Positions 11,220 through 18,649 of a stretch of DNA of 64,000 bases are shown here, in pieces; the stretch's first letter is position 1, and the number at the start of each line of letters is the position of its first letter. The notes under the pieces are model-generated. The model had not been told where the DNA came from. It ran no database searches and saw only the letters and a program-made list of their open reading frames with translations. The position numbers and the translations under genes were made by a program. This DNA is from Corynebacterium casei LMG S-19264 (GTDB lineage: Bacteria; Actinomycetota; Actinomycetes; Mycobacteriales; Mycobacteriaceae), in NCBI RefSeq assembly GCF_000550785.1, contig NZ_CP004350.1, positions 1,344,009 to 1,408,008 of the forward strand. The letters run 5' to 3'.

Positions 11220-11382
11220 TTGGAGGGGAGTACCCCGTTAATTGGCACTGATCGTCAACACGGCAGAATTTGATTGCGTCACCATTGATGCAGGATAGAT
11301 TCTCCCGGTCGTGTCGGCCCGCGAATGCAGGCGGGGGAGACCTCCGGTCAATCTAAGTTTCCTGAGACCGGAGGATAAAACC
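11220..11382 (+). promoter_or_regulatory. yybP-ykoY manganese riboswitch controlling terC, with Shine-Dalgarno-sequestering platform
   Basis: The aptamer opens with GGAGGGGAGTA (11222-11232), the L1 signature of the yybP-ykoY family. The GTCAACACGG segment (11254-11263) corresponds to the partner loop strand. It closes with GGGGGAGACCTCC, where CCTCC (11341-11345) pairs with GGAGG (11222-11226) to form P1. The expression platform is a perfect 9-bp stem, CCTCCGGTC (11341-11349) with GACCGGAGG (11366-11374), which hides the terC Shine-Dalgarno sequence. The CCTCC strand is shared, so P1 formation (Mn2+ bound) should free the ribosome site: an ON switch acting on translation. Family identity is from recognised motifs; the mechanism is inferred from the pairing. 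Confidence 0.85.
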
Positions 11383-12507
11383 ATGGGTGTACCTTTGTGG
11401 ATTTGGCTTCTGACGGGTGCCGTCATTGCCGGATTCTTTATTTTTGATTTCTATTCCCACGTTAAAACGCCACACGAACCAACCCTGAAAGAATCGGGTA
11501 CGTGGACCGCGTTCTACGTTGCCATTGCATTGCTCTTCGGCCTGTTGGTCTGGGGTCTGTGGGACCAAGAGCACGCGATGCAGTACTACACGGGTTATGT
11601 GACAGAAAAGGCTCTGTCGGTTGATAACCTGTTCGTCTTCGCTCTGATTATGGGCGCGTTTAAGATTCCGCGTAAGTACCAGCAGAAGGTGCTTCTCATC
11701 GGTATCGTGCTGGCGCTGATTTTCCGCTTGATCTTCATTTTGCTGGGCGCAGCAGTCATTGCTGCTTGGTCGGACGTGTTCTACCTGTTCGCAATCTTCC
11801 TGCTGTTTACCGCAGTCAAGCTCATCATCGATGAGATTCGTGATGCGGAAGAGACCGACCCTAATGACATGATGATCATTAAGTGGCTGCGCAAGGTAGT
11901 TCACGTGACTCCGCGCTACCACGGCGACAAGCTGACCCACCGCGAAGAGTCTGGACCTAAGAAGGGCAAGCTTGCGCTGACTCCACTGTTTATCGCGCTG
12001 ATTGCTATTGGCCTGATTGACATCATGTTTGCGTTTGACTCCATTCCTGCTATCTACGGTATTACTTCGGAGCCATTCCTGGTGTTCACCACCAACGCGT
12101 TCTCTCTGATGGGTCTTCGCCAGATGTACTTCCTTCTGGATGGCCTGCTGGACCGCCTGGTCTTCTTGTCCTACGGTCTGGGCATCATCTTGGGCTTCAT
12201 TGGCGTCAAGCTGCTGCTGCACGCATTGCACGAGAACAATCTGCCTTTTATTAACGGTGGCGAAAATGTTGCTGTGCCTGAGGTGGGCACCACCACATCG
12301 CTGTTGGTCATCGTCGGTGTGCTTGTGGTGACCGTCGTTGCTTCCATCATCAAGAACAAGCGTGATGAAGCACAAGGCGGCATCCACATTTCCCACAACC
12401 ACTATGACTGGGATGAGGAGGCCAACAAGATTGTCCGCAACATGAAGGGTGACTTGGTTGGTTATGCTTCTGAGCTTCCAGCAAGCGAATTGCCAAACGG
12501 TAAGTAG
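11383..12507 (+). CDS. terC: TerC-family membrane protein, probable manganese exporter
   Basis: 374-residue integral membrane protein with about nine hydrophobic segments and conserved acidic intramembrane sites: WDQEHAMQYYTGYVTEKALSVDNLFVF (residues about 55-85) and IGLIDIMFAFDSIPAI (about 207-222). Recent work on TerC/Alx-type proteins supports Mn2+ export, often to load secreted metalloproteins. The upstream manganese riboswitch agrees with this. The start is ATG 11383, eight bases after GGAGG, not the longer upstream frame that would cross the riboswitch. The name comes from tellurite resistance in other bacteria; tellurite has no demonstrated role here. Confidence 0.9.
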   Translation: MGVPLWIWLLTGAVIAGFFIFDFYSHVKTPHEPTLKESGTWTAFYVAIALLFGLLVWGLWDQEHAMQYYTGYVTEKALSVDNLFVFALIMGAFKIPRKYQQKVLLIGIVLALIFRLIFILLGAAVIAAWSDVFYLFAIFLLFTAVKLIIDEIRDAEETDPNDMMIIKWLRKVVHVTPRYHGDKLTHREESGPKKGKLALTPLFIALIAIGLIDIMFAFDSIPAIYGITSEPFLVFTTNAFSLMGLRQMYFLLDGLLDRLVFLSYGLGIILGFIGVKLLLHALHENNLPFINGGENVAVPEVGTTTSLLVIVGVLVVTVVASIIKNKRDEAQGGIHISHNHYDWDEEANKIVRNMKGDLVGYASELPASELPNGK

Positions 12508-12553
12508 CCAATTACTTCGGTGAGCTCAAGCAACCGAGGCAATAAAACACTTC

Positions 12554-12604
12554 AAGGCGGGCACCAGCTCTACATCGTGTAGAGACTGGTGCCCGCCTTT
12601 CTTT
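12554..12604 (+). terminator. Terminator after terC
   Basis: A 14-bp stem (12554-12567 with 12586-12599) is extended by an inner 6-bp CTCTAC/GTAGAG hairpin and followed by TCTTTG. It faces the convergent YciI gene. Confidence 0.85.
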
Positions 12605-12631
12605 GCCTATTGGGGGTGTGAGTAGCTGTGC

Positions 12632-12925
12632 CTAGTCTTCGAAGGAGTTAATGACCGGGTTCCATTCGCGGATTTCGCGCTTTTGCACTAGCTCCTCGAT
12701 CCAGTAGGGGTCACCGTCCATGATGGTGATGACGTCTTCGAGGACGGTGTCTTCATCGAGCTGGAGCACGATGAGTGCGCCGCCCTTGGAATCAGTGAAA
12801 GGACCGGAACCCAGGATCTGTTCCTGGTTGTTCAAAGTAGAAATAAACTCGCGGTGTTCAGGGCGAACTTCATCCAGGCGAGGGTGATTTGGGTTGTACT
12901 CGTATGTAACTGCGAAGAACTTCAT
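12632..12925 (-). CDS. YciI-family protein
   Basis: 97-residue single-domain protein of the ferredoxin-like YciI fold. It has the N-terminal strand MKFFAVTYEY, a conserved His-region (VRPEHREFI near residue 25) and GSGPFTDSKGGALIVL near residue 40, with the Asp that is conserved in the family. The C-terminal WNPVINSF matches typical members. YciI proteins are small enzymes or dehalogenase-like proteins, mostly uncharacterised. It is transcribed alone, divergent from pgsA. Confidence 0.8.
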   Translation of the reverse strand: MKFFAVTYEYNPNHPRLDEVRPEHREFISTLNNQEQILGSGPFTDSKGGALIVLQLDEDTVLEDVITIMDGDPYWIEELVQKREIREWNPVINSFED

Positions 12926-12990
12926 CTGTCCGATTGTACGGATTTCTCAGCCCATGTCGGTGGGGTGGTTCGTTAATAATTCATGCACGG

Positions 12991-13003
12991 TATTATGTTT
13001 TGT
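12991..13003 (+). promoter_or_regulatory. -10 element placed for leaderless pgsA
   Basis: TATTAT (12991-12996) ends 7 bases before GTG 13004. There is no Shine-Dalgarno sequence for GTG 13004 and none convincing for ATG 12983 or 12995, which this hexamer would overlap. Confidence 0.45.
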
Positions 13004-13573
13004 GTGACCACTCCAAAAGATAGCGCGAATTCAGGTTCCGGGGCAGCAAAGCCATCCAACTGGAACCTGCCAAATGTTCTGACCAGTTTGCGCATCTTAT
13101 TTATCCCCGTCTTCGTGTGGCTGGTGCTATCCGGACAACAGTGGTGGGCTTTCGGTCTGTTCGCTGTCCTGATGGCCACTGACAAGCTCGACGGCGACAT
13201 TGCGCGAGCACGTGGTCTGGTAACTGACTTCGGAAAGATTGCTGACCCAATCGCTGATAAAGCGTTGATGACGGCCGCTTTGGTGTCTTTGAACATCATT
13301 GGTGTGCTTCCCGTCTGGATCACCGTTGTCATCTTGTTCCGCGAGTTCGGCATCACCTTGTGGCGCATGTGGATGTTGCGCAACGGCAAGGTCGTGCCTG
13401 CATCAAAGGGCGGCAAGCTCAAGACAGTTCTTCAGTCTTTGGCTGTTGCACTTTACCTGTGCCCATTGCCGGGCTGGATGGACATCCCGTCCTACGTTGT
13501 TATGCTGCTAGCGGTTGCCGTGACGGTTGTTACCGGTGCGCAGTATCTCATGGATGCAAGAAGGCACAACTAG
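13004..13573 (+). CDS. pgsA: CDP-diacylglycerol-glycerol-3-phosphate 3-phosphatidyltransferase
   Basis: CDP-alcohol phosphotransferase making phosphatidylglycerol-phosphate from CDP-diacylglycerol and glycerol-3-phosphate in the membrane. The family motif DxxDGxxARxxxxxxxxGxxxDxxxD is complete (DKLDGDIAR ... DFGKIADPIADK, about residues 59-83). Several hydrophobic segments surround it and the length of 189 is normal. Start GTG 13004 is chosen from the -10 position; ATG 12983 would add seven residues. The stop codon is directly followed by the cinA start, a common actinobacterial pair. A related reaction with inositol phosphate uses the same motif, but the sequence around it fits PgsA better. 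Confidence 0.9.
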   Translation: MTTPKDSANSGSGAAKPSNWNLPNVLTSLRILFIPVFVWLVLSGQQWWAFGLFAVLMATDKLDGDIARARGLVTDFGKIADPIADKALMTAALVSLNIIGVLPVWITVVILFREFGITLWRMWMLRNGKVVPASKGGKLKTVLQSLAVALYLCPLPGWMDIPSYVVMLLAVAVTVVTGAQYLMDARRHN

Positions 13574-14086
13574 ATGCGTGCCGCCCAGGTTGTTCGTCAG
13601 CTTACTGAGCGTGGAGAAACCCTAGCTTTTTGCGAGTCTCTCTCAGCGGGCTTAGCAAGTGCAACCATTGCGCAGGTACCAGGCTCATCGGCGGTGCTGC
13701 GGGGCGGGCTTGTCACGTATGCGAGTGACCTCAAGGTGGCTTTGGCTCATGTGCCGCAAGAGTTTGTCGATGAATTCGGGGTAGTCTCCGCCGAAGTCGC
13801 CGCGGCGATGGCCAAGGGCACACGACTGGTTTGTGATGCCACATGGGCCGTGGCCCTGACTGGTGTGGCAGGTCCTGATTCCCAGGACGGTCATCCTGTC
13901 GGGGAGGTGTTTCTTGCCTGCGCCGGCCCTGAGGGCGTCGAGGTAATTCGGGCCGAAAATGACACGTCGGTGCAAGCACTGTGCGAAGTTGAGTCTGCCA
14001 CCATCAAGGTGCTGAGTGGTCAGCGCAATGAGATACGAGAGCAAGCTGTGGAATGCGCGCTGCAGCTGTTGCTAGATAGTATCTGA
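13574..14086 (+). CDS. cinA: CinA C-terminal domain protein (nicotinamide-nucleotide amidase family)
   Basis: 170 residues, corresponding only to the C-terminal amidase domain of longer CinA proteins; the N-terminal MoaB-like domain is absent, as in E. coli YgaD/PncC. Conserved features are the N-terminal TLAFCESLSAGLASATIAQVPG (about 14-35) with catalytic Ser, the VVSAEVAAAMAKGTR helix, and TGVAGPDS near 96. The enzyme would deamidate nicotinamide mononucleotide for pyridine recycling. It starts directly after the pgsA stop and precedes clgR, a conserved actinobacterial order. Confidence 0.88.
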   Translation: MRAAQVVRQLTERGETLAFCESLSAGLASATIAQVPGSSAVLRGGLVTYASDLKVALAHVPQEFVDEFGVVSAEVAAAMAKGTRLVCDATWAVALTGVAGPDSQDGHPVGEVFLACAGPEGVEVIRAENDTSVQALCEVESATIKVLSGQRNEIREQAVECALQLLLDSI

Positions 14087-14152
14087 GCTCGGCAAAGGTT
14101 AATTTTTAACAACGCGGGAACAAATTAAAGTTGAGCGTCGTTATACCAAGTA

Positions 14153-14518
14153 ATGAACACTACAACTGCACTCCTCGAAAAAACCACTGGTTCCCACGGA
14201 GCTTCCGCACCGCACAGTGCTCGTGTTCGTCATCCCGAGCCGCTTCTGCGTGAGGCACTTGGCCTGACATTGCGCGCATTCCGTGCTGACAAGGGCGTCA
14301 CCTTGCGTGAGCTCGCCGCTAGCGCACACGTGTCCCCGGGCTATCTCTCTGAGCTCGAGCGCGGCCGCAAGGAAGTATCTTCTGAGATGCTTGCTGCTGT
14401 GTGCCATGCACTTGGCGCTTCAGTTTCTGACGTTCTCATTGAGGCGGCTGGCAACATGTCGCTGCCGACTGTGAACGAAGAGCTTGCCTCTACTGCTCCG
14501 GCAGCTTCTGAATTCTAG
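14153..14518 (+). CDS. clgR: ClgR, XRE-type activator of clp protease and stress genes
   Basis: 121-residue regulator with a Cro/C1-type helix-turn-helix: LGLTLRAFRADKGVTLRELAASAHVSPGYLSELERGRKEVS, about residues 36-78, the last part being the recognition helix region. ClgR activates clpC, clpP1P2 and other stress genes in corynebacteria and is itself degraded by ClpCP. The disordered C-terminal tail ending AASEF is compatible with protease recognition. Position after pgsA-cinA and before pspA matches the actinobacterial pattern in which ClgR and PspA respond to envelope stress. A terminator follows, so pspA has its own promoter. Confidence 0.9.
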   Translation: MNTTTALLEKTTGSHGASAPHSARVRHPEPLLREALGLTLRAFRADKGVTLRELAASAHVSPGYLSELERGRKEVSSEMLAAVCHALGASVSDVLIEAAGNMSLPTVNEELASTAPAASEF

Positions 14519-14519
14519 T

Positions 14520-14570
14520 CACACGGTGGGGACCGCGCCTTTCGGCGTGCGTTTGCCCCGTGTGTCTTTT
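14520..14570 (+). terminator. Terminator after clgR
   Basis: Outer stem CACACGG...CCGTGTG (14520-14526 with 14558-14564, extended by GGGG/CCCC) encloses a second hairpin CGCGCC-tttc-GGCGTG. It is followed by TCTTTT. Confidence 0.8.
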
Positions 14571-14739
14571 GCATGTCCACTGTGCTGTTTCGTGATTGAA
14601 CTTTTACTCGATTCGCGCGGCACTGTGAGCATGACTTCGCTACCATTGTGGCTGTAGAATTCTAAGGTAGTTTTAAACTTAGTAAGCTTAGTAAATAGAC
14701 AATCCGAATCTCGTAGATTTGAATGAAAGGCCTGGGACT

Positions 14740-15582
14740 ATGGCTAACCCTTTTGTTAAGGCGTGGAAGTACTTGATGGCGCTGTTTGACTCCAAGATCG
14801 AGGAGAACGCAGACCCAAAGGTGCAGATCGAGCAGGCAATTCAGGATGCTCAGCGTCAGCACCAGGAATTGTCCCAGCAGGCTGCAGCAGTTATTGGTAA
14901 CCAGCGTCAGCTGGAAATGCAGCTAAACCGCCGCCTCAGTGAGATTGAGAAGCTGCAGGGTAACACCCGTCAGGCGCTTGAGCTGGCAGATAAGGCTCGC
15001 GCTGATGGTGATGAGAGCAAGGCAGTTGAGTATGAGAATGCTGCTGAGGCATTCGCTGCGCAGCTGGTTACCGCTGAGCAGTCCGTAGAAGATTCCAAGC
15101 GTCTGCACGACCAGGCTCTGCAACAGGCAGACCAGGCTAAGAAGGCAGTGGAGCGCAACGCTGGCACCTTGCGTGAAAAGGTTGCTGAGCGTTCCAAGCT
15201 GCTGAGCCAGCTGGAGCAGGCCAAGATGCAGGAGAAGGTATCTGATTCTCTGTCCAGCATGAATGAGCTGACCAACACCTCTGGTCCTACCTTGGACTCT
15301 GTACGCGACAAGATTGAGCGTCGCTACTCCAAGGCCCTGGGGCAGGCTGAGTTGGCTTCCAACTCTGTTGAAGGCCGCATGGCCGAGGTGCAGCAGGCTG
15401 GTATCCAGATGGCTGGTCACTCCCGCCTGGAGCAGATTCGTTCTGAGATGAACGCTGGTAAGGCTGTTGAGTCCGGTAACTCCGCATCCAACAAGTCCAT
15501 CGAGTCCGGTGCCAATGATTCTGCGCCTTCTGCGTCCGATGATGCAGTCCAAGCGCGCCTGCGCGAGCTTCGCGGAGAGTAA
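14740..15582 (+). CDS. pspA: PspA/IM30-family membrane-stress protein
   Basis: 280 residues, almost entirely coiled coil, with the N-terminal helix [34 protein letters not shown] typical of PspA/IM30. PspA binds and stabilises damaged cytoplasmic membrane and forms ESCRT-III-like assemblies. In mycobacteria the homologous 35-kDa protein follows clgR and is under its control, so shared regulation here is likely. The C-terminus (residues about 245-280) is Ser/Asn/Ala-rich and unstructured. Start ATG 14740 is preceded by AAAGG at about 11 bases; an in-frame ATG at 14719 has no such site. The mycobacterial companions Rv2743c/Rv2742c (PspM, PspN) are absent. Confidence 0.88.
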   Translation: MANPFVKAWKYLMALFDSKIEENADPKVQIEQAIQDAQRQHQELSQQAAAVIGNQRQLEMQLNRRLSEIEKLQGNTRQALELADKARADGDESKAVEYENAAEAFAAQLVTAEQSVEDSKRLHDQALQQADQAKKAVERNAGTLREKVAERSKLLSQLEQAKMQEKVSDSLSSMNELTNTSGPTLDSVRDKIERRYSKALGQAELASNSVEGRMAEVQQAGIQMAGHSRLEQIRSEMNAGKAVESGNSASNKSIESGANDSAPSASDDAVQARLRELRGE

Positions 15583-15607
15583 TTACTCGACGTAGCTGAG
15601 AAGTGTT

Positions 15608-15653
15608 AGTCAAAGGAGCTGTTCTCCCGGCTGGGAGAACAGCTCCTTTGACT
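15608..15653. terminator. Bidirectional hairpin between pspA and bioY
   Basis: A perfect 21-bp stem (15608-15628 with 15633-15653) has a 4-nt loop GGCT and lies between two convergent genes. No strong T-run follows on either strand. Confidence 0.7.
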
Positions 15654-15668
15654 GTGCTTAAACTGTTT

Positions 15669-16271
15669 TTAAGACGTTGCCATCGCCTGCGATTGCGCCG
15701 GAGCGGCTTTCTTTGGCTGCCGGCGAATCAGGTCAGGGAATGCGGCGTGCACGCCTAAAGCGATGATGATGACCACGGTCATTTCAATGCTGGCCGCGGG
15801 GATGAAGGCGAGCTGCGCAGCAATCGCCTCAACCACACCCAAGCCGGATCGCACCATCAACCCAATCGCGCCGAAGACGTATTGCGTGAACAGCCCGGCA
15901 AATGCGGCGACGATAAATACAGCAACCATGCCAATCTTCTTGCGCGGCGCACGGTAGGCGATAAGCCCGGCGATAGCAGGGGAGAACACGTAGCCGATGA
16001 TGTAGCCCGCTGTAGGTCCGGCGAGCGCACGCAGCGTGGTGCCACCGCCCGCGAGGACGGGAAGGGCTAGGCCAATGGTGAGGAACAGCAGGCCGACGTA
16101 GAGCCCACGGCGCCCGCCGATGATAAGTCCGGTCAGAATCAGTGCTGAGTTCTGCACAACGATGGGTACGCCAGCGGTGCCGACTGGGATAGCGACGAAG
16201 GCGAGGACGATGATCAACGTGGTAAAGACCGCGACATAAGCGAGGTCAGTGGCAACAGAATTCTTTTTCAT
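15669..16271 (-). CDS. bioY: Biotin ECF transporter substrate-binding subunit BioY (copy 1, distal)
   Basis: 200-residue, six-segment membrane protein that binds biotin as the S-component of an energy-coupling-factor transporter. It has the family's N-terminal ATDLAYVAVFTTLIIVLAF, the conserved GGRRGLYVGLLFL near residue 55, the LPVLAGGGTTLRALAGPTAGYIIGY segment near 70-95, and HAAFPDL near the C-terminus. It is nearly identical over long stretches to the other BioY at 17707-18276 but has a longer Ala/Gln tail. It lies last in the bioY-bioM-bioN-bioY cluster, after a 126-bp gap with its own possible promoter. Biotin uptake matters here because Corynebacterium strains are often biotin auxotrophs. 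Confidence 0.93.
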   Translation of the reverse strand: MKKNSVATDLAYVAVFTTLIIVLAFVAIPVGTAGVPIVVQNSALILTGLIIGGRRGLYVGLLFLTIGLALPVLAGGGTTLRALAGPTAGYIIGYVFSPAIAGLIAYRAPRKKIGMVAVFIVAAFAGLFTQYVFGAIGLMVRSGLGVVEAIAAQLAFIPAASIEMTVVIIIALGVHAAFPDLIRRQPKKAAPAQSQAMATS

Positions 16272-16397
16272 GTGAGTATTCCTTGATTAGATATATGTTT
16301 GAGTAGCTAACTAGGTTTTGGGTACGGCAAATCCACCTGGTTGTAGTGTTTGTAAAAATCCCCCCGAAACCTCCCCGAAATTTCCCCCGGATTGCTT
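16272..16397 (-). other. Gap between bioN and the second bioY with G-tract repeats and a possible promoter
   Basis: On the minus strand, just after the bioN stop, three G-tracts (GGGGG, GGGGAGG, GGGGGG) are separated by short A/T-rich spacers such as AAATTTC and TTTC, ending in ATTTTTAC (plus-strand positions about 16357-16390). Nearer to bioY is an A/T-rich stretch with TATATCT, a candidate -10. This suggests that the distal bioY is partly uncoupled from bioN. Confidence 0.4.
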
Positions 16398-17018
16398 TTA
16401 GTCGCCGACGCCGCGGGCTTGCAGTGCTTCGCCGATGGAGCGGGCGCGGCGAATGGAGCGAATCAGAACCGGGGTGCCAAAAGCTGCGAAGGAAAAGCCA
16501 GCGCCACGGGCTTTGCGGGCATCTAAGACTTCACCGACAGTGGCGAACATCAGGGGGATAAGCCGGATGGTCAGAGACATCGCGAGGGTCACGGTATCGA
16601 CGGGGAAACCAAATCGCTCCAGTGGAGCAAGGGAGGTTTCAACCGATTCCATGATGTCATCGACCGTGGAGGTTAAGGTGAGCAAGAAAGCCACCAAGAT
16701 GGCAGAGAAGATGGACAGGAACATCGCCAGGGCATAGTCCAAGTCCCGTGCCCACCATTGGAAACCGGCGAGCGGCACCAAGATGATGAGCGGTGGCCAC
16801 AACTGTGAGAACGCCACGCGCGGAGGGATCTGCGCGAGAAAGTACAGTGATGCTGCAATCGCGCATACGATGAGACCGCGAACCGGAGTAGTAGACAATA
16901 TGGAGCTGGTGATGATGAAGACGAAGATAAACAGCAGCTTCCAGCTCGGGCGCATCCGGTGGATGATGGTGTCTTTATCAACATAGACAGCCAGGGGGAT
17001 GTTCTTCGTCTTCATCAC
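16398..17018 (-). CDS. bioN: ECF transporter transmembrane (T) component BioN
   Basis: 206-residue EcfT-type scaffold linking the biotin S-component to the ATPase. It has about five hydrophobic segments. Two C-terminal Ala-Arg-Gly motifs, DARKARGAG and EALQARG, near residues 167 and 200, are the coupling motifs that touch the ATPase. The start overlaps the bioM stop by 4 bases (ATGA), so translation is coupled. It is shorter than group-II EcfT proteins (about 260) but normal for the dedicated BioN type. Confidence 0.92.
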   Translation of the reverse strand: MMKTKNIPLAVYVDKDTIIHRMRPSWKLLFIFVFIITSSILSTTPVRGLIVCAIAASLYFLAQIPPRVAFSQLWPPLIILVPLAGFQWWARDLDYALAMFLSIFSAILVAFLLTLTSTVDDIMESVETSLAPLERFGFPVDTVTLAMSLTIRLIPLMFATVGEVLDARKARGAGFSFAAFGTPVLIRSIRRARSIGEALQARGVGD

Positions 17019-17707
17019 ATCGCCCGCTGCTGCATCAAATCGGTATAGAAACCAATGGTGTCATCCGGTGTGCCGTCATAAGCAACAGCATGATTATCAA
17101 TGCAGATGACGCGGTCGAAATCAGATAAGAATTCCAGATCGTGAGTAACAACAATGACTTGCTGCTCAAGTTCAGCAAACTCTCGGCGAATCCGGTTGCG
17201 GTTGATCAAATCCAGCAAGGTGGTTGGCTCATCGGCCAGGATCAAGATGGGGTCAATGACCAGTACGGCTGCCATAGCCAACATCTGCTTTTGGCCACCA
17301 GAAAGGGTGTGCGGTGAGTTGCCCGCGAGGTCTGTGAGTTTGAAGCGCTCCAGTGCGGCATCGACAAGCTCAATGCGTTGCTGCTTGGGCAACTTGAAAC
17401 GGCGAAGGGAAAATGCCACGTCATCGCGCACATTAGGCATCACAATCTGATTCTCTGCATCAGAGAAAATGAACCCAATCTTCTTGCGCAGCTCCTTGCC
17501 ATTTTCGGACACATCCAAGCCATCGACAGAAACCGAACCTGAAGTAGGCTCACCCAAACCATTGATCAACCGGGTCATGGTGGACTTACCGGAGCCGTTG
17601 GAGCCGATGATGCCAATGCGGTGCTCGGTGAGATCCAAGTTGATGCCATTGAGAACAGGCGTCTCATCAAAAGAGACATCAACATTGCTGAACTTGATGT
17701 GCGGCAC
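17015..17707 (-). CDS. bioM: ECF transporter ATPase BioM
   Basis: 230-residue ABC ATPase that energises biotin uptake. Walker A is GSNGSGKST (about residues 34-42), the signature LSGGQ about 138, and Walker B with its catalytic Glu ILADEP about 160, followed by the switch His in VVTHD. It is a dedicated single ATPase, unlike group-II systems with two. It overlaps both bioN (4 bp) and the upstream bioY (1 bp), so bioY-bioM-bioN is one tightly coupled operon on the minus strand. Confidence 0.94.
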   Translation of the reverse strand: MPHIKFSNVDVSFDETPVLNGINLDLTEHRIGIIGSNGSGKSTMTRLINGLGEPTSGSVSVDGLDVSENGKELRKKIGFIFSDAENQIVMPNVRDDVAFSLRRFKLPKQQRIELVDAALERFKLTDLAGNSPHTLSGGQKQMLAMAAVLVIDPILILADEPTTLLDLINRNRIRREFAELEQQVIVVTHDLEFLSDFDRVICIDNHAVAYDGTPDDTIGFYTDLMQQRAM

Positions 17708-18276
17708 TACACGGTCTTTCGTTTCCGGGAAATGAGGTCAGGGAACGCGGCATGGACGCCGAGCGCGATGATGATTGCTACAACAATCTTTGCACTATCT
17801 GGCAGAAGGAATGGAACCTGCGCGGCAAAAGCTGGTCCCAACTCCAAACCGGAACGAACCATCAGACCGAAAGCGCCGCACACGTACTGCACGGCGAGTG
17901 CTGCGAAAGCCGCGATGATAAGCGTGATAGCCATGCCAGCCTTCTTGCGTGGCGCACGGTAAGCAATCAGGCCAGCCACAGCAGGGGAGAGGACGTAGCC
18001 GATGATGTAGCCGACTGTTGGTCCTGCCAAGGCGCGCAGTGTGGTGCCGCCGCCGGCTAAGACCGGCAACGCAAGTCCCAATACTAAGAAAAGCAATCCG
18101 ACGTAGAGACCACGGCGGCCGCCCAGGACGAGCCCGGCTAGAATGATGGCAGCATTCTGCATGACGATGGGCACGCCGGCGGCGCCAACAGGGATGGATA
18201 CGAACGCGAGGACAATGATGAGCGCGGTGAAGACCGCGACATATGCCAGGTCCGTGGCGAGGGAATTCTTCTTCAT
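17707..18276 (-). CDS. bioY: Biotin ECF transporter substrate-binding subunit BioY (copy 2, promoter-proximal)
   Basis: 189-residue BioY that heads the operon and shares most residues with the copy at 15669-16271, including MKKNS.ATDLAYVAVFT, GGRRGLYVGLLFL and AGGGTTLRALAGPT.GYIIGY. Differences gather in the last third (TLIIAAFAALAVQYV and LGPAFAAQVPFLLPDSAK) and in the shorter, basic C-terminus. It lies in the canonical position upstream of bioM and is probably the ancestral copy. An imperfect palindrome resembling the BioQ operator lies upstream. Confidence 0.94.
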   Translation of the reverse strand: MKKNSLATDLAYVAVFTALIIVLAFVSIPVGAAGVPIVMQNAAIILAGLVLGGRRGLYVGLLFLVLGLALPVLAGGGTTLRALAGPTVGYIIGYVLSPAVAGLIAYRAPRKKAGMAITLIIAAFAALAVQYVCGAFGLMVRSGLELGPAFAAQVPFLLPDSAKIVVAIIIALGVHAAFPDLISRKRKTV

Positions 18277-18323
18277 GGGAGATAACTGTAGAGTAAGGTT
18301 ATTATTGCTGGCAAACCCATCTT

Positions 18324-18338
18324 TTGAACAGTGTTTAA
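18324..18338. promoter_or_regulatory. Candidate BioQ-type operator
   Basis: TTGAAC-AGT-GTTTAA is a near-perfect palindrome with one mismatched pair, lying between bioY and the divergent DUF3046 gene. It resembles the reported corynebacterial BioQ site (TGAAC-N3-GTTAC type). No bioQ gene is in the window. Confidence 0.4.
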
Positions 18339-18374
18339 GCAGGCGTTTTGTAGTGCTGCGTTATGATAGTCCCC

Positions 18375-18590
18375 ATGCGACTAACGGAGTTTGAGCAATT
18401 ATTGGAGGATGTTTTTGGATCCCTGCAAGGTCGGTGGATCGCGCATTCGCACGTGGTCTCTACTTTGGGCGGAACTCCGGATGATTTAATCGAACGCGGA
18501 TACGATCCGGCGAAGGTGTGGAAAGAATTGTGCGATGATTTTTCGATTCCCGAAGATAGGCGCCTGGGCATAGATAGACCTGGAAAATAG
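18375..18590 (+). CDS. DUF3046 family protein
   Basis: 71-residue small acidic protein. From ATG 18375 it begins MRLTEFEQLLEDVFG, and the middle has LGGTPDDLIERGYDPAKVWKELCDDF. Both are the standard DUF3046 pattern found just upstream of recA in many actinobacteria. Function is unknown. The in-frame ATG at 18363 would add MIVP and is less likely. It is divergent from the bioY operon and sits in front of the recA control region. Confidence 0.85.
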   Translation: MRLTEFEQLLEDVFGSLQGRWIAHSHVVSTLGGTPDDLIERGYDPAKVWKELCDDFSIPEDRRLGIDRPGK

Positions 18591-18633
18591 CCTTAAATCA
18601 AGTCTCGAACAATTTGGAGACAACACGCCCTAT

Positions 18634-18649
18634 TCGAATATGCAATCGA
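18634..18649. promoter_or_regulatory. LexA (SOS) box upstream of recA
   Basis: TCGAAT-ATGC-AATCGA is an imperfect 16-bp palindrome matching the Gram-positive/corynebacterial LexA operator form (TCGAAC-N4-GTTCGA). It lies about 165 bp before the recA start. A further half-site-like TTCGAAATGT is near 18668. Confidence 0.65.

Noticed and set aside
11353-12402. 349-codon open frame antisense to terC
   Set aside because: Polar His/Gln/Asn-rich sequence typical of antisense of a hydrophobic membrane protein, and it crosses the riboswitch platform.
14684-14702. CTTAGTAA direct repeat before pspA
   Set aside because: Short and A/T-rich, likely promoter DNA; too little to propose a binding site.
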